Source: Aedoeadaptatus coxii (lineage in GTDB: Bacteria; Bacillota; Clostridia; Tissierellales; Peptoniphilaceae). From it: a stretch of DNA of 64,000 nucleotides. This document shows positions 35,933 to 45,269 of this stretch, piece by piece. The notes below the pieces were generated by a model that did no database searches, was not told the origin of the DNA, and was given only the letters and a program-made list of their open reading frames with translations. Position numbers and translations under genes: made by a program. Each line of letters begins with the position of its first letter. The stretch's first letter is position 1. The stretch is from contig NZ_KQ960181.1 of the NCBI RefSeq assembly GCF_001553115.1, positions 148,237 to 212,236 of the forward strand, given 5' to 3'.

Positions 35933-36853
35933 TCACACTCCTTGAATGTTTCGGATGTTCAGGACTTGATCGATGAGTCCGAGAGCCGCCAGGGCCATTT
36001 GCCCTACGGGATTGGTTAGGGTTAAAAACATAATCAAACCTCTCGCCAAAGGCTGACGCACAAAGCGCAGTAGGAAGAAGCTTTCGATGGCAAGGCCTTG
36101 AAAGGCCAAGAGCGTCGCCACGACGGCGCCGAGATTCAATACGTAAAGCTCGATTCCGGGGAAAGACGACTGCATAAGGCCGTAACCTATTGCCACCAAT
36201 ACCACCGAGGGAATCATAGCCAATCGGGGCAAGCGCAAGAGGAAGAAAGGTCCGGGGCATACGACTTTTTCGCCGGCAATGCGCATGTTCCGTCCGCTGA
36301 TGCGATAGGATACATAGCTCATTAAAAGCCCCGAAAGCACAACGAAGGCGGGTACGAGACTAATGGCGCGGCGCATAAAGGTCTTTAATTGCAGGGCGAT
36401 GCGCGCCTGATCCATAGAGGAGAGGCCCGCGTTTTTAATGATCTCTTGCTGAATATTATCGGCATAGGATAAAAATTCGCCGGTTTGAATTAAGTGTAGA
36501 GTGCCGCTCCGGTAGAGAATAAAGCCGAAGCTTGCGATAAATAAAAGCGTGCCGACGGCCATGGTAAAGTCCACGCTCTTGTCGGTGCGCATGCAATAAT
36601 CCAATATGAGAATTAACGGGCCCATAATGGTCATTAGGGAAAGGGCCGTCATGGGATCGGTTAAAAAACCCAAGATCACGCACACACCTAAAAATACGCC
36701 CGCCACGGGAAGAACCCCTTGGCGTCGCATCTCCGACAAGAAAAGTGCCGGAATAAAGGCAAAAAAGATGGGCATGACCATTCCACCTAAAAACAACAGA
36801 ATGGAATATAAAAACAGCTTAAGTACGTTTAAGCCTGACATTTTACGATACAA
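35933..36853 (-). CDS. yybS: DUF2232 (YybS-like) membrane protein
   Basis: A 306-aa protein with about seven to eight hydrophobic helices, matching YybS of Bacillus by position (directly before gdpP) and type. Its role is unknown; the S/T-component-like topology has suggested transport, but this is unproven. I keep the TTG start at 36853 because GAGGTGAT sits at correct distance from it. The first ATG (36841) is 17 bases from that SD and less likely. First gene of the yybS-gdpP-rplI-dnaB-uppP operon. Confidence 0.8.
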   Translation of the reverse strand: MYRKMSGLNVLKLFLYSILLFLGGMVMPIFFAFIPALFLSEMRRQGVLPVAGVFLGVCVILGFLTDPMTALSLMTIMGPLILILDYCMRTDKSVDFTMAVGTLLFIASFGFILYRSGTLHLIQTGEFLSYADNIQQEIIKNAGLSSMDQARIALQLKTFMRRAISLVPAFVVLSGLLMSYVSYRISGRNMRIAGEKVVCPGPFFLLRLPRLAMIPSVVLVAIGYGLMQSSFPGIELYVLNLGAVVATLLAFQGLAIESFFLLRFVRQPLARGLIMFLTLTNPVGQMALAALGLIDQVLNIRNIQGV

Positions 36854-36874
36854 TCTATCACCTCATATCGATCT

Positions 36875-36880
36875 ATTTTA
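36875..36880 (-). promoter_or_regulatory. Candidate extended -10 for the yybS operon
   Basis: TATGGTAAAAT on the minus strand, a TGG-extended -10, about 22 bases before the TTG start. The -35 is poor. Confidence 0.45.
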
Positions 36881-36924
36881 CCATAATTCCCACGATAGTT
36901 CTATTCGCGCCCTTTTTCGCCTAA

Positions 36925-36960
36925 CAAAAATAAACTTCGCAAGCTTCTGCTCACGAAGTT
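36925..36960 (-). terminator. Rho-independent terminator after the NEAT-SLH gene
   Basis: On the minus strand AACTTCGTGAGC, loop AGAA, GCTTGCGAAGTT (12 bp with two G-U pairs), then TTTATTTTTG. The wobble pairs exist only in this direction. Confidence 0.85.
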
Positions 36961-36986
36961 CATTTTTATTATTTGGAGATCATTCA

Positions 36987-39900
36987 CTACTTATTGTTAT
37001 CTACATTGTAAAGGATTTGTGCCACTTGTGCTCGCGTTAAGCTTGAACGAGGAGCAAAGGATCCGTCGTTCATGCCCTTAACGATTCCAAGCTTCGCCAT
37101 ATGATGCACTGCATCTTTTGCCCACGGCGCAATGGTTCCATCGTCGGTGAAAGCTTTGCTTTCTTTTTCAAGAAGCGTTTTGTTCGTCACTTGTAAGAAC
37201 TTGTTCATGATAACAGCCATTTCCTCACGGGTAATGGGACGCTTGGGATCAAATTTACCATCGCCGATTCCTTGAACAATTCCGTTTTCATTTGCCCAGT
37301 TGACATAGGCGGCATAGTAGCCTCCGTTGACGTCTTTGAAAACATTGTTCGTATACTTGCTTTGGTCGACACCCGCCATACGTCCCAAGACGGTAACAAA
37401 ATCCGCACGGGTGATCGAATTATTCGGCGCAAAACGATTACCGCCTACGCCTTTAAAGTACCCTTTGCTAACTACATAATTAATGGATTCTTTTGCCCAG
37501 TGGTTTGCAGTATCGCTAAAGTTTGCTTCGGGAGCTTTCGACGATTCCACATGTTTTTTATTCGTTTCGGGTGCTTCTTTTTTCTTTTCAGGTTCCGTTT
37601 GTTTTCCTGCAGATTTTGACGGAATCGGAGAGAAGTACCACCCACTTCCGGAATTGCCTGAATCCACTTCGGGTTTTTGAGGACTCGGTTTAATATCGGG
37701 CTTCGGCGTATCCGGTTTTTCTTCCGGTTTCGGCGCTTTCTTCAGTACTAAAGCCCCTTTTGCCTGTTGTAACTTCGTGAGGGCCAATTCCACATCCTCT
37801 TTAGTTGCAGCACTCTTTTGCGAAATCGCCTTCGCATCTTTTAGTGCCGCAATAAAATCGCTCTTACCTTTTTCTTCGTAACGACTTAAATCCAAAGCAT
37901 CGCATTCGGCGATTAATTGATTCAGCGCCTTCTTGTCCACTTGAGGAGCAGGTTGTGTCGAGGTTTTACCGGCGCCATCGACGACAAAGTCTGCCGATGC
38001 CTTGCCCTTCATTCCCTTTGCCCCAACGGTCACTGTCAATCTAAAGGTCTTGTTCACATCATTCATATCCACGGGAATATCAAATGCCGCAGGCTTCATT
38101 TGGGTAACACCGCCGACAGTGACTTCTGTCGTCTTCGACGGCACGAGGGTTTCACCTTTATAGGCCATGTCGGTAACGTAGATCCCTTCGCCTGCATCTT
38201 GCAGTTCCACTCTGAAGAAGGCCTTATTACCTTTGACGATCAATTGGGCGGGGTGTTTAAAGACTTTACCCATCATCGCGTCGTCATCGCTATTCATCTT
38301 CTTCCAAGAAAATTCTACATTGTAAATAGCCTCTTGATCGGCAGGTGCTTCCACTTGTTCCCAGCGAGCGGTTAACGTTTTGTTGCTGTTAACAGGTTTT
38401 GTGAAATCAAATTTTTCATTGCCGTCGTACCAGCCCTTGAAAACATAGGTCACATCGTCTACCTTAACTTTTGAAGCATTTTCTTCAAAGCCGGCGGGAA
38501 CAGCAATCTTCATTCCTTTATCCACGGTAACTGCAGCAGGCGCCGTTCCCTTGTCGCTCATAAAGGTGACGGTTACTTTTTCCTTAGGTGCTTGTTTTTC
38601 TACAAGGCCCTCTTTTGCCGCCTTTAAATCATTGAAGGCGGCATCTACATTTTCCTTCGTTGCCTCACCGTCGTTCGCTACGGTTTTCGCTTCGTTTAGT
38701 CTCTTCGCAAATTCATCCTTGCTTTTATCGGTATACTTGCTAAGATCCATTGCTTCACATTCGCGGATAAGGTCTTTCAACTTTGTCTTATCCACTTTAG
38801 CCGGCACTTCACCTTCTTTTACCATGCCCTTCATGGCGGCATCTAAAGCCTTGGACAGATCAGGCGCCTTATAGCCGGCTTTAATACCTTTTTCTTTTGC
38901 TTCCTTAATCCACTTGTTTGCATCTTTAATTTTGACGTCTAAATTATCTTTGCTCTCTTGAGTGTACTTGCCATTCATCATGGCGGAAGCTTCTTTGACT
39001 TTTGCCTCTAACGCCGACGTATCATAACGTAGATTATCGTCGATGGTTTTAATGGCGTCGTAAGCCGCTTTAATTTCATCGTAGGTTTTTGCATCTTTTA
39101 ATGCCTTTTCACCTTGGGTAATAACAGTTTCGTATTTTTCCAAGGACTCTTTCGTGTACTTTCCTGTTTCGCCTTTGAATTCGTTGAGGTTGGCCTTTAA
39201 TTGTGTTAAGTGCACGCGGTAAATTTCATCGGCAAATTTGACGGCGCTGCCCGCTTTATCCAAGTCGCTGTAAACGTCTTTGACCTCTTGAATGGTCGCG
39301 TCGCCATTTTTGATCACTGCTTTTGCCTTTTCAAGATTTGTCTTTAAGCCGTCAATTAAATCTTGATTGACGCCTTGTGCGGCATTCGCCAGCATCTCAT
39401 AAAGTTTGACGGCATCGATTAATTGCCCTTTGTCTACCTTGTACGTGTTTTCGTTAAAGCCATCCGTCGCCGATTGCCAGTCGATGGCGATGCGCGCTGC
39501 CGGAGAGTGTTCTTGAGGTCCGAGGGATGTCTTATAAGATACCTTAACGGGAACAAATTGTTGATTTTCCGTCACTTCGATTTTAACACGAGTCGGCGAC
39601 TCATACTTGTTGGAGCCCACTGTTACATCACGTTTTGCTAAGACTTGGGCTTTTTTCATTTCACCATTTACAGCATAGGAAAGATCCGTAATGGCGCCGG
39701 TGATTTTATTGTCCTCACCTGCAGTCATGTCGACCCACTGCATTTCCAAATACCACTTGCCATTTTCTTTGGTGAGCTTCCCTTGATTCCAAAGGGCACT
39801 GTTAGCCATAGACGGCTCATCTTTCTTCTCTTTATACAGCTGAATGTTGACCGTCTTCGTCGCTTCAATCTTCGCATTCGGATCCACTCTGTCGGGGGAT

Positions 39901-42900
39901 GCTTGGAACTCTCCCACGGCATCTTGTAAGGCCTTTAAGGCGGCATCGACTTTGTCTTGGCTGTCCGCCTTCAAGCCTTTTTCCGCTTCTTGAATGGCAA
40001 TGGCAAGCTTTTCATTAACTACTTCTTCTTTTTTAGTCGCCTTTAAAAGTTTCTTCGCCTTATCGATTTCAGCTTGTAAGGCTTCGGTTTTAAAGACATC
40101 TTTCGACTCTTCATAAGTTTTTATAGCGGCATTTAATGTTGCAACCGCATCATTGATTTTATCTTGTTCCGTAAAGTCCTTTGCTTTTTCCGCATCGGCG
40201 ATGGCCGCACGCAACGTATCCTTCGCCTCTTTCGACTTATTCTTTTCTAAGGCTTTTTCAGCCTCTTGAATGGCATCTTCCAAGGCAGTCTTGGTAACAT
40301 CGCCGGCTTCTTTCAGTTTTAATGCCTTGATTCCGGCATCTACACGATAAACCCAGCTATCGTAAACCGACGTATCCAAATTGGTGCCGTTTTGTGTCGT
40401 GTCACTTGGATCTTTCTTATAGGTAGACTTCGGTGCCTTGATATCGGCAAGGTACGCTTTCGCCCCTTTGGAGTTGGAGTTACCCTTATAGTCGATTTTC
40501 GGGCCGCCCGGATAAGGTTGGTAACTGATGTCCGGTTCTTTGTAGCCGTCGATTGTTTCTTTAAGCGCCTTGACGCCGGCATCTTGATATTTGCCCGATT
40601 GAATCTTTTCTTCTGCAGCTTTTACCAGCTTTTCCAAGGGTTCCGGATCTAAACGCAAGCCGTCATAGAGAGACGTAAGGGTTTGGGAATACGCGCGAAT
40701 ATCCTCGCGGGAAATAGCGGCCGTGGTTTTTCCTTTAATCTCTTTCCATTTGCTTTCCGCCTCAGCCACTGTCGATGGGATGAAATGGGTGTCCGCCTTA
40801 TACTTTTCGAGATTTTGCGATTCGCCGTCCACTGCATTTATAAAGCTGACCCAAGGCAAAATCGAAAGGGAGAGATCATCTAATTCCTTTATGCACGCTT
40901 TGATCTTTTCGGGATCTTTTGTATCCACTACTTCTGCGCGGCCGAGTGCCTTTTCTATAGCGTCGTTAATTTTAACTTTCTTCGTAACGACTTTTTCTTC
41001 GGAGCCGCCGCGATCGACGTGGTCGAAGACGTCGATTTCTTCGGGAAGAATTTTAGAAACCATGGCGTGATTGGTTTTTAAATCACTGATGCGGTTTTGC
41101 AACGCCAGTTGCAATTCTTTCAATTCTTCTTTCGTCGTCTTCACTTTTCCGCCCTTTACATGGAGGTAAATGGTGTCACCTGTTTTTTGCGTTTGCTTGT
41201 CGCTATGACCAATGACCACATCGGTATTGACGGCAATTTTCTCTTTGGAATCGATGTCGTATTTTAAGACAAATGCCATGGGAACATCTGCTTTTTCAGC
41301 AGCTCCTCCTGCCACATCCGGTTTTTCGGATACTAAACCATATTCTACTTTCTTCGTAATATCCGCCGGTATATACGTTCCCTTCGGAGCGTAATTAATA
41401 TTTTCAAGGTAAGACTTTACTTTTTTGCCGTCCATTTCAGGATTCGCGTAGAAAGTAAGGGTCTTTTGTACCGGATCATACTTAACTTTTTCCGATACCA
41501 AGCGTTCCATATGGGTCTTGCCGGCGCCATTTTGGTTTTGATACTCGATGGTAACATCATAGGGCTCCGTGGACGGCTTGTCTTCCTCGCCACCGATTAA
41601 TTGTTTCTTGGTCATATCTAAGGTGAATTTGACACTCTTTTTATCGGTGCCCATCCTATTTCCATCATAGTAATTTACATTCGCATATATGGGGCCAAGG
41701 CTGGTATCCGGATCGACAAACTCAATGGTCTTGGCAATTTTGTATCCGCCATCTTCTCCTAGAGTTTCAATTACCTCGCCTGTCTTCTTCGTGAAATCTG
41801 ATGTATTAGACGTCGCTTCATTGACAAAGTTATCCCCATCTTTCTTAAAGGAGAAAATGTATTTCTTTTCCGAGGGAATGTATTTTACAGGGCCTGCCAA
41901 ACACTTTTTGATTGCATCATTTTCACAAGTGACGGGGATGGAGTACATCACTTTCCCTTGTTTGCCCCGCTCATCTTCTTTAATTTCAGGCGGCGTCATG
42001 CCGGACTTCGCTTGCAGTGCATTGATCGCCTGCTCCAATGCCTTTACGTGATCCGATGTTTCATCTAAGTTCGGCGAATAGGTGGCATTATCTTCAACCC
42101 ACTTTTTCGCTTGAATCTTTACGAGCTTAAACTGGGCAAAGGATTCTTCTTCATAGTATTTTTCTTCATACTTGTCCGCCTTTTTCAAAAGCTTTTGTAG
42201 GGCTTCCGTATTGTATTTCAGAAGATTGTTTTGGCTTGCAGTTTGCACCTCACTGATCTTGGATACCAGTTCCGGCACATCCATATCGCCTGCTTCTTGT
42301 TCCGTTTTTTCGAGATACTTTCTAAAAGCTTCCAAACTTTCCTTGGTATACTTTTTGTCATTGTAGATCGTACCGGAATCTAAGTCGTCCATGGCTTCAT
42401 GAATACGCTCATTTAAAATTTCAAGCAACGTAAAGGCATTTTCGATTTCGTAAATCGGCTGAGCGATGTTTAAAGCCTCCGTCATCGACGGTTTCTTGGA
42501 ATTGCGTAATTGGTTAAGCTTTTCAATGCTTTCCCGCACCGTTTTAATCCGTGCCTGATCCTTCGGTACATCGGCATCTAAGTATTTACCGATTAAAATT
42601 TCGCCCCGTTTAATCCAATACTTAATTCTCGCCTTGGTCTTTTTCTCATAGCGGTTATAATTATCTGTCGTTTTACGCATGGTATTGTAGTCAATTTTAA
42701 TACCGAAAGGACCCGTCCGCTTTGTAGCACCTTGATTATCTACATAACTCATGCTTTCGACGACGAGTTGCGAGCCGTCTAATTCAGCAGGAATGGGAAT
42801 GGCGACTAAGTTTGTCTTCGTCGGATCTTGCGGGTCGCTGGAGCCAAGGGAAACGCGAATTTCTTTTCCCGCGACGCTCTTCATTACCATACTGTTGATT

Positions 42901-43553
42901 TTAGATACTTTGTTTTTATTGGCAACAAAAAGCACTTCCAACTCATTGCCCCATTTGGTCACTTCCATTTCTTGGAAAAGACCCTTCGCATCCGCTTTTT
43001 CCGTACCTAAATCTTTATAAATGTTTGTTTGCCCGTCGCTATCCACTAATTGAACATCGACCAGTTTATAATTTCCTTTATAGTCGCCATCTTCTTTTAG
43101 CTTCGTATCACTGTTTAAGGCATAGATTTGTAAAATCGTATCCAACTCGCCGAGTAAACGTTGTGCTTTCGCTTCATCTAAGCTATTTACACTTTCTTTA
43201 GCTCGAGCCACCAAATTATAAATTTCGTACCACGGCGTTTCAATGATTTGGTCCGGCGTTAAAATATAGGAATCTTTGCCGTAAAGCTTTCCCTTGCCTT
43301 CCACATCTTCGTAGTCACCCAGGTCGATGCCCGGCGTATAAGTAGAGTTATGTTTCGGTGCTAAGTAATCGGTGCCGAGGAGATGTTTTTGAATCGACTG
43401 ATTCTTTAAAATCTCATCCGCCTTTCGGATGATCGCTTGTTTTGTATCCTCCTTTGCCGGTGTAAATGCAAAAATCGGTTGACTCGATCCCAAAATGGTC
43501 ATGAGTGCCATGGCCAAACTTATTTGACGTTTACCTCTCATTTTTCCTTTCAT
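36987..43553 (-). CDS. Giant SLH-anchored surface protein with NEAT-like and FIVAR-like domains
   Basis: 2188 aa, with signal peptide 1-30 (ISLAMALMTILGSSQPIFAF). The body mixes helical FIVAR-like repeats (YTxESKxxLxxAI pattern; about 1000-1220, 1380-1650, 1865-1950) with beta domains. Two look like NEAT domains: about 1230-1358 (VNIQLYKEKKDEPSMANSAL) and about 1738-1864 (DDAMMGKVFKHPAQLIVKGN). NEAT domains bind haem or haemoglobin on Gram-positive surfaces. Neither copy shows the YxxxY haem-ligand motif, so haemoprotein binding may be more likely than direct haem binding. A Listeria-Bacteroides repeat (about 1658-1737) and three C-terminal SLH repeats (about 2010-2188; ITRADFV, ITREEMA, LTRAQVA) follow. 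SD GGAGGATTGA precedes the ATG. A near-perfect Fur box in the promoter supports an iron-acquisition role. Confidence 0.85.
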   Translation of the reverse strand: MKGKMRGKRQISLAMALMTILGSSQPIFAFTPAKEDTKQAIIRKADEILKNQSIQKHLLGTDYLAPKHNSTYTPGIDLGDYEDVEGKGKLYGKDSYILTPDQIIETPWYEIYNLVARAKESVNSLDEAKAQRLLGELDTILQIYALNSDTKLKEDGDYKGNYKLVDVQLVDSDGQTNIYKDLGTEKADAKGLFQEMEVTKWGNELEVLFVANKNKVSKINSMVMKSVAGKEIRVSLGSSDPQDPTKTNLVAIPIPAELDGSQLVVESMSYVDNQGATKRTGPFGIKIDYNTMRKTTDNYNRYEKKTKARIKYWIKRGEILIGKYLDADVPKDQARIKTVRESIEKLNQLRNSKKPSMTEALNIAQPIYEIENAFTLLEILNERIHEAMDDLDSGTIYNDKKYTKESLEAFRKYLEKTEQEAGDMDVPELVSKISEVQTASQNNLLKYNTEALQKLLKKADKYEEKYYEEESFAQFKLVKIQAKKWVEDNATYSPNLDETSDHVKALEQAINALQAKSGMTPPEIKEDERGKQGKVMYSIPVTCENDAIKKCLAGPVKYIPSEKKYIFSFKKDGDNFVNEATSNTSDFTKKTGEVIETLGEDGGYKIAKTIEFVDPDTSLGPIYANVNYYDGNRMGTDKKSVKFTLDMTKKQLIGGEEDKPSTEPYDVTIEYQNQNGAGKTHMERLVSEKVKYDPVQKTLTFYANPEMDGKKVKSYLENINYAPKGTYIPADITKKVEYGLVSEKPDVAGGAAEKADVPMAFVLKYDIDSKEKIAVNTDVVIGHSDKQTQKTGDTIYLHVKGGKVKTTKEELKELQLALQNRISDLKTNHAMVSKILPEEIDVFDHVDRGGSEEKVVTKKVKINDAIEKALGRAEVVDTKDPEKIKACIKELDDLSLSILPWVSFINAVDGESQNLEKYKADTHFIPSTVAEAESKWKEIKGKTTAAISREDIRAYSQTLTSLYDGLRLDPEPLEKLVKAAEEKIQSGKYQDAGVKALKETIDGYKEPDISYQPYPGGPKIDYKGNSNSKGAKAYLADIKAPKSTYKKDPSDTTQNGTNLDTSVYDSWVYRVDAGIKALKLKEAGDVTKTALEDAIQEAEKALEKNKSKEAKDTLRAAIADAEKAKDFTEQDKINDAVATLNAAIKTYEESKDVFKTEALQAEIDKAKKLLKATKKEEVVNEKLAIAIQEAEKGLKADSQDKVDAALKALQDAVGEFQASPDRVDPNAKIEATKTVNIQLYKEKKDEPSMANSALWNQGKLTKENGKWYLEMQWVDMTAGEDNKITGAITDLSYAVNGEMKKAQVLAKRDVTVGSNKYESPTRVKIEVTENQQFVPVKVSYKTSLGPQEHSPAARIAIDWQSATDGFNENTYKVDKGQLIDAVKLYEMLANAAQGVNQDLIDGLKTNLEKAKAVIKNGDATIQEVKDVYSDLDKAGSAVKFADEIYRVHLTQLKANLNEFKGETGKYTKESLEKYETVITQGEKALKDAKTYDEIKAAYDAIKTIDDNLRYDTSALEAKVKEASAMMNGKYTQESKDNLDVKIKDANKWIKEAKEKGIKAGYKAPDLSKALDAAMKGMVKEGEVPAKVDKTKLKDLIRECEAMDLSKYTDKSKDEFAKRLNEAKTVANDGEATKENVDAAFNDLKAAKEGLVEKQAPKEKVTVTFMSDKGTAPAAVTVDKGMKIAVPAGFEENASKVKVDDVTYVFKGWYDGNEKFDFTKPVNSNKTLTARWEQVEAPADQEAIYNVEFSWKKMNSDDDAMMGKVFKHPAQLIVKGNKAFFRVELQDAGEGIYVTDMAYKGETLVPSKTTEVTVGGVTQMKPAAFDIPVDMNDVNKTFRLTVTVGAKGMKGKASADFVVDGAGKTSTQPAPQVDKKALNQLIAECDALDLSRYEEKGKSDFIAALKDAKAISQKSAATKEDVELALTKLQQAKGALVLKKAPKPEEKPDTPKPDIKPSPQKPEVDSGNSGSGWYFSPIPSKSAGKQTEPEKKKEAPETNKKHVESSKAPEANFSDTANHWAKESINYVVSKGYFKGVGGNRFAPNNSITRADFVTVLGRMAGVDQSKYTNNVFKDVNGGYYAAYVNWANENGIVQGIGDGKFDPKRPITREEMAVIMNKFLQVTNKTLLEKESKAFTDDGTIAPWAKDAVHHMAKLGIVKGMNDGSFAPRSSLTRAQVAQILYNVDNNK

Positions 43554-43612
43554 TCAATCCTCCTGTTATAAATTGACTCTTTAAGAGTCGAGAGCAAAAA
43601 CACTTTTTCTTT

Positions 43613-43631
43613 GATAATGATAACTTTTATC
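43613..43631. promoter_or_regulatory. Fur box upstream of the NEAT-SLH gene
   Basis: GATAATGATAACTTTTATC matches 16 of 19 bases of the classic Fur consensus GATAATGATAATCATTATC. It starts seven bases downstream of the -10 and so covers the transcription start, the expected place for Fur repression when iron is plentiful. Confidence 0.8.
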
Positions 43632-43637
43632 GTCTAT

Positions 43638-43666
43638 AGAATAGCCAAAAATTTTATTGCCGTCAA
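43638..43666 (-). promoter_or_regulatory. SigA-type promoter of the NEAT-SLH gene
   Basis: -35 TTGACG (43666-43661), 17-base spacer, -10 TATTCT (43643-43638). The leader of about 75 nt contains a 7-bp hairpin (GACTCTT-A-AAGAGTC, 43575-43589) before the SD. Confidence 0.75.
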
Positions 43667-43785
43667 GAAAGAACTTTTAGTTTTTTTAATTAACCACGGT
43701 TTACTTTTTTGTCGTTACGGAACTGAAAATGGCTTCTTTTCAATGTTTATATTCCCTATTCCCTGGGTTAACAGCGGATCGAATA

Positions 43786-43802
43786 TTATGAAAGTTTCAT
43801 AA
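43786..43802. repeat. 17-bp perfect palindrome in the gap between rpsR and the NEAT-SLH promoter
   Basis: TTATGAAA-G-TTTCATAA. It lies about 120 bases upstream of the NEAT-SLH -35. No gene is seen in 43667-43854. It could be a regulator site; no protein can be named. Confidence 0.45.
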
Positions 43803-43854
43803 AGTTGACACAATTTTATAAAAATCTTTCACTGCTTCGCCGATTTTATCCAAC

Positions 43855-43879
43855 AAAAAAAGCTCCCCGTGCAGGGAGC
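43855..43879 (-). terminator. Rho-independent terminator of rpsF-ssb-rpsR
   Basis: GCTCCC, loop, GGGAGC followed by seven T on the minus strand, nine bases past the rpsR stop. Confidence 0.85.
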
Positions 43880-43887
43880 CTCTCCGA

Positions 43888-44112
43888 TTAGTCGGCACTG
43901 TAAGGTAAAAGTGCAACTTGACGCGCACGTTTTACGGCAGTGGTAATTTTACGTTGGTGTTTAGCGCAAGCGCCGGTAACACGTCTCGGTAAAATCTTTC
44001 CGCGATCGGAAATAAAACGCTTTAACGTTTGTGTATCTTTGTAATCGATCTTTTTATCTTTATCTGCGCAGTAAATGCAGACTTTTTTTCTGGAACGAAA
44101 TCTTCTTTGCAT
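43888..44112 (-). CDS. rpsR: 30S ribosomal protein S18 (zinc-type)
   Basis: 74 aa with VCIYCADKD and ACAKHQ, giving the C-x2-C ... C-x2-H zinc site of C+ paralogues, and the conserved core [21 protein letters not shown]. It forms a heterodimer with S6 in the small subunit. Last gene of rpsF-ssb-rpsR. Confidence 0.95.
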   Translation of the reverse strand: MQRRFRSRKKVCIYCADKDKKIDYKDTQTLKRFISDRGKILPRRVTGACAKHQRKITTAVKRARQVALLPYSAD

Positions 44113-44133
44113 ATTCTCACCCCTTAACTGAAG

Positions 44134-44640
44134 TTAAAATGGGATATCATTGTTGTCGATGGGATAATATCCCTCGTCGTCAGACTTCGGACCGAAGCCG
44201 CCGGCGTTCGGGTTATTCCCGGAATTTACAGGTTGATAAGCCATGTTAGTGGGCGGAGCGTTAAAGCCTGCGCCACCCGGATTAGCACCCATATTACCGG
44301 ATTCTTTAGCCGATTCGATAAAATGGACGCGGTTTACGACAACGTCGGTTGTGAAAACCCGTTCGCCATTTTTTTCATAGCTTCCGGTGCTGATCCTGCC
44401 TTCAATTGCAATCCGATTACCCTTGTGAAAGTAATTGCTCAATAATTCGGCCGTTTTTCCGAAAGCTTTAATGCTTACAAAATCAGCTGTCGGTTGGCCG
44501 TTAGCTTCCGCTTCCTGTCTTTTTTCCTTACTCAAACCACGGTCTACGGCGATGGTGGCAAAGGTGTTTGCCGTGCCGTTTTGGCTGTAGCGGAGTTCCG
44601 GATCTCGAGTCAATCTTCCATAAAGTACAACTAAGTTCAC
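44134..44640 (-). CDS. ssb: Single-stranded DNA-binding protein
   Basis: 168 aa with an N-terminal OB fold (NLVVLYGRLTRDPELRYSQN, FVSIKAFGKTAELLSNYFHKG, IEGRISTGSYEKNGERV), a Gly/Asn-rich linker (about 115-150) and the acidic tip DNNDIPF that recruits replication and repair proteins. Placed between rpsF and rpsR as in most Firmicutes. Confidence 0.95.
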   Translation of the reverse strand: MNLVVLYGRLTRDPELRYSQNGTANTFATIAVDRGLSKEKRQEAEANGQPTADFVSIKAFGKTAELLSNYFHKGNRIAIEGRISTGSYEKNGERVFTTDVVVNRVHFIESAKESGNMGANPGGAGFNAPPTNMAYQPVNSGNNPNAGGFGPKSDDEGYYPIDNNDIPF

Positions 44641-44660
44641 GATATCACCAATCCCGTTTT

Positions 44661-44945
44661 TTATTCATCTACGCGAACGACCATGTGACGCATAACGGTA
44701 TCCGAAATACCTGCGATACGGCTGAATTCTTTAATGGCTTCCGGCTCAGCTTGGAATTCGACGAGTGTGTAGAAAGCTTCTTTATAATCTTCGATTTCGT
44801 AAGCGAGTTTACGGGTGCCCCATTCATCTTCCGATTTGATCGTACCGTGATCGGCGATAATCTTTTTAAGACGATCGTATTGTTTTTCACGTCTTTCAGA
44901 TTCAACATCGGGATAGAACATAAGGATTACTTCGTAATTGTTCAT
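44661..44945 (-). CDS. rpsF: 30S ribosomal protein S6
   Basis: 94 aa, start MNNYEVILMFYPDVESERRE, core GTRKLAYEIEDYKEAFYTLVEF and end VMRHMVVRVDE match the S6 family. It pairs with S18 in the 30S platform. SD AAGGAGGTGA. First gene of its operon. Confidence 0.95.
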   Translation of the reverse strand: MNNYEVILMFYPDVESERREKQYDRLKKIIADHGTIKSEDEWGTRKLAYEIEDYKEAFYTLVEFQAEPEAIKEFSRIAGISDTVMRHMVVRVDE

Positions 44946-44948
44946 TGT

Positions 44949-45000
44949 CTGTCACCTCCTTGTGGACTGACGGCTCGATTAACGAGCAAGGATACCTATC
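44949..45000 (-). promoter_or_regulatory. rpsF leader with hairpin (candidate S6:S18 autoregulatory site)
   Basis: The leader RNA holds GCTCG-TTAAT-CGAGC (44987-44973), followed by CCGTCAGTCC, CACAAGG and the SD. A conserved S6:S18-binding RNA with an unpaired CCG is known in rpsF leaders of many bacteria. The CCG and adjoining pairings are suggestive here but were not folded. Confidence 0.35.
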
Positions 45001-45006
45001 TGAGCC

Positions 45007-45035
45007 ATTATAAGTTCTATAGGTTTTCTTGTCAA
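45007..45035 (-). promoter_or_regulatory. Consensus SigA promoter of rpsF-ssb-rpsR
   Basis: -35 TTGACA (45035-45030), 17-base spacer, -10 TATAAT (45012-45007): both hexamers perfect. Confidence 0.9.
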
Positions 45036-45156
45036 GGGAAAATGGCGGTTTTCGTCAATTCTCGCCCTATTCCGTTTGTTAATAATCACTCGTGTATTAT
45101 GGATAGAAAAACTTCGTTCTTCCTTTCATTTTCACGGTATTTCCCCATGATTCCCC

Positions 45157-45186
45157 TTGACTTTAACCTCTCTCCGACCCCATAAT
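45157..45186 (+). promoter_or_regulatory. Candidate promoter of the DMT transporter gene
   Basis: -35 TTGACT (45157-45162), 18-base spacer, -10 CATAAT (45181-45186) on the plus strand, about 85 bases before the ATG. It is divergent from the rpsF promoter about 120 bases away. Confidence 0.5.
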
Positions 45187-45269
45187 AATGGTAGAAGCAT
45201 TCGGTGCGCCCTGCGCATCGCTATTTTTATGATACAAAACGTATGTGCAGAACGAGAAGGGAGTGGTTT

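Noticed and set aside
43805-43827. Plus-strand TTGACA upstream of the rpsR terminator as a small RNA promoter
   Set aside because: The -10 at correct distance is poor and no transcript end or RNA-like structure follows.
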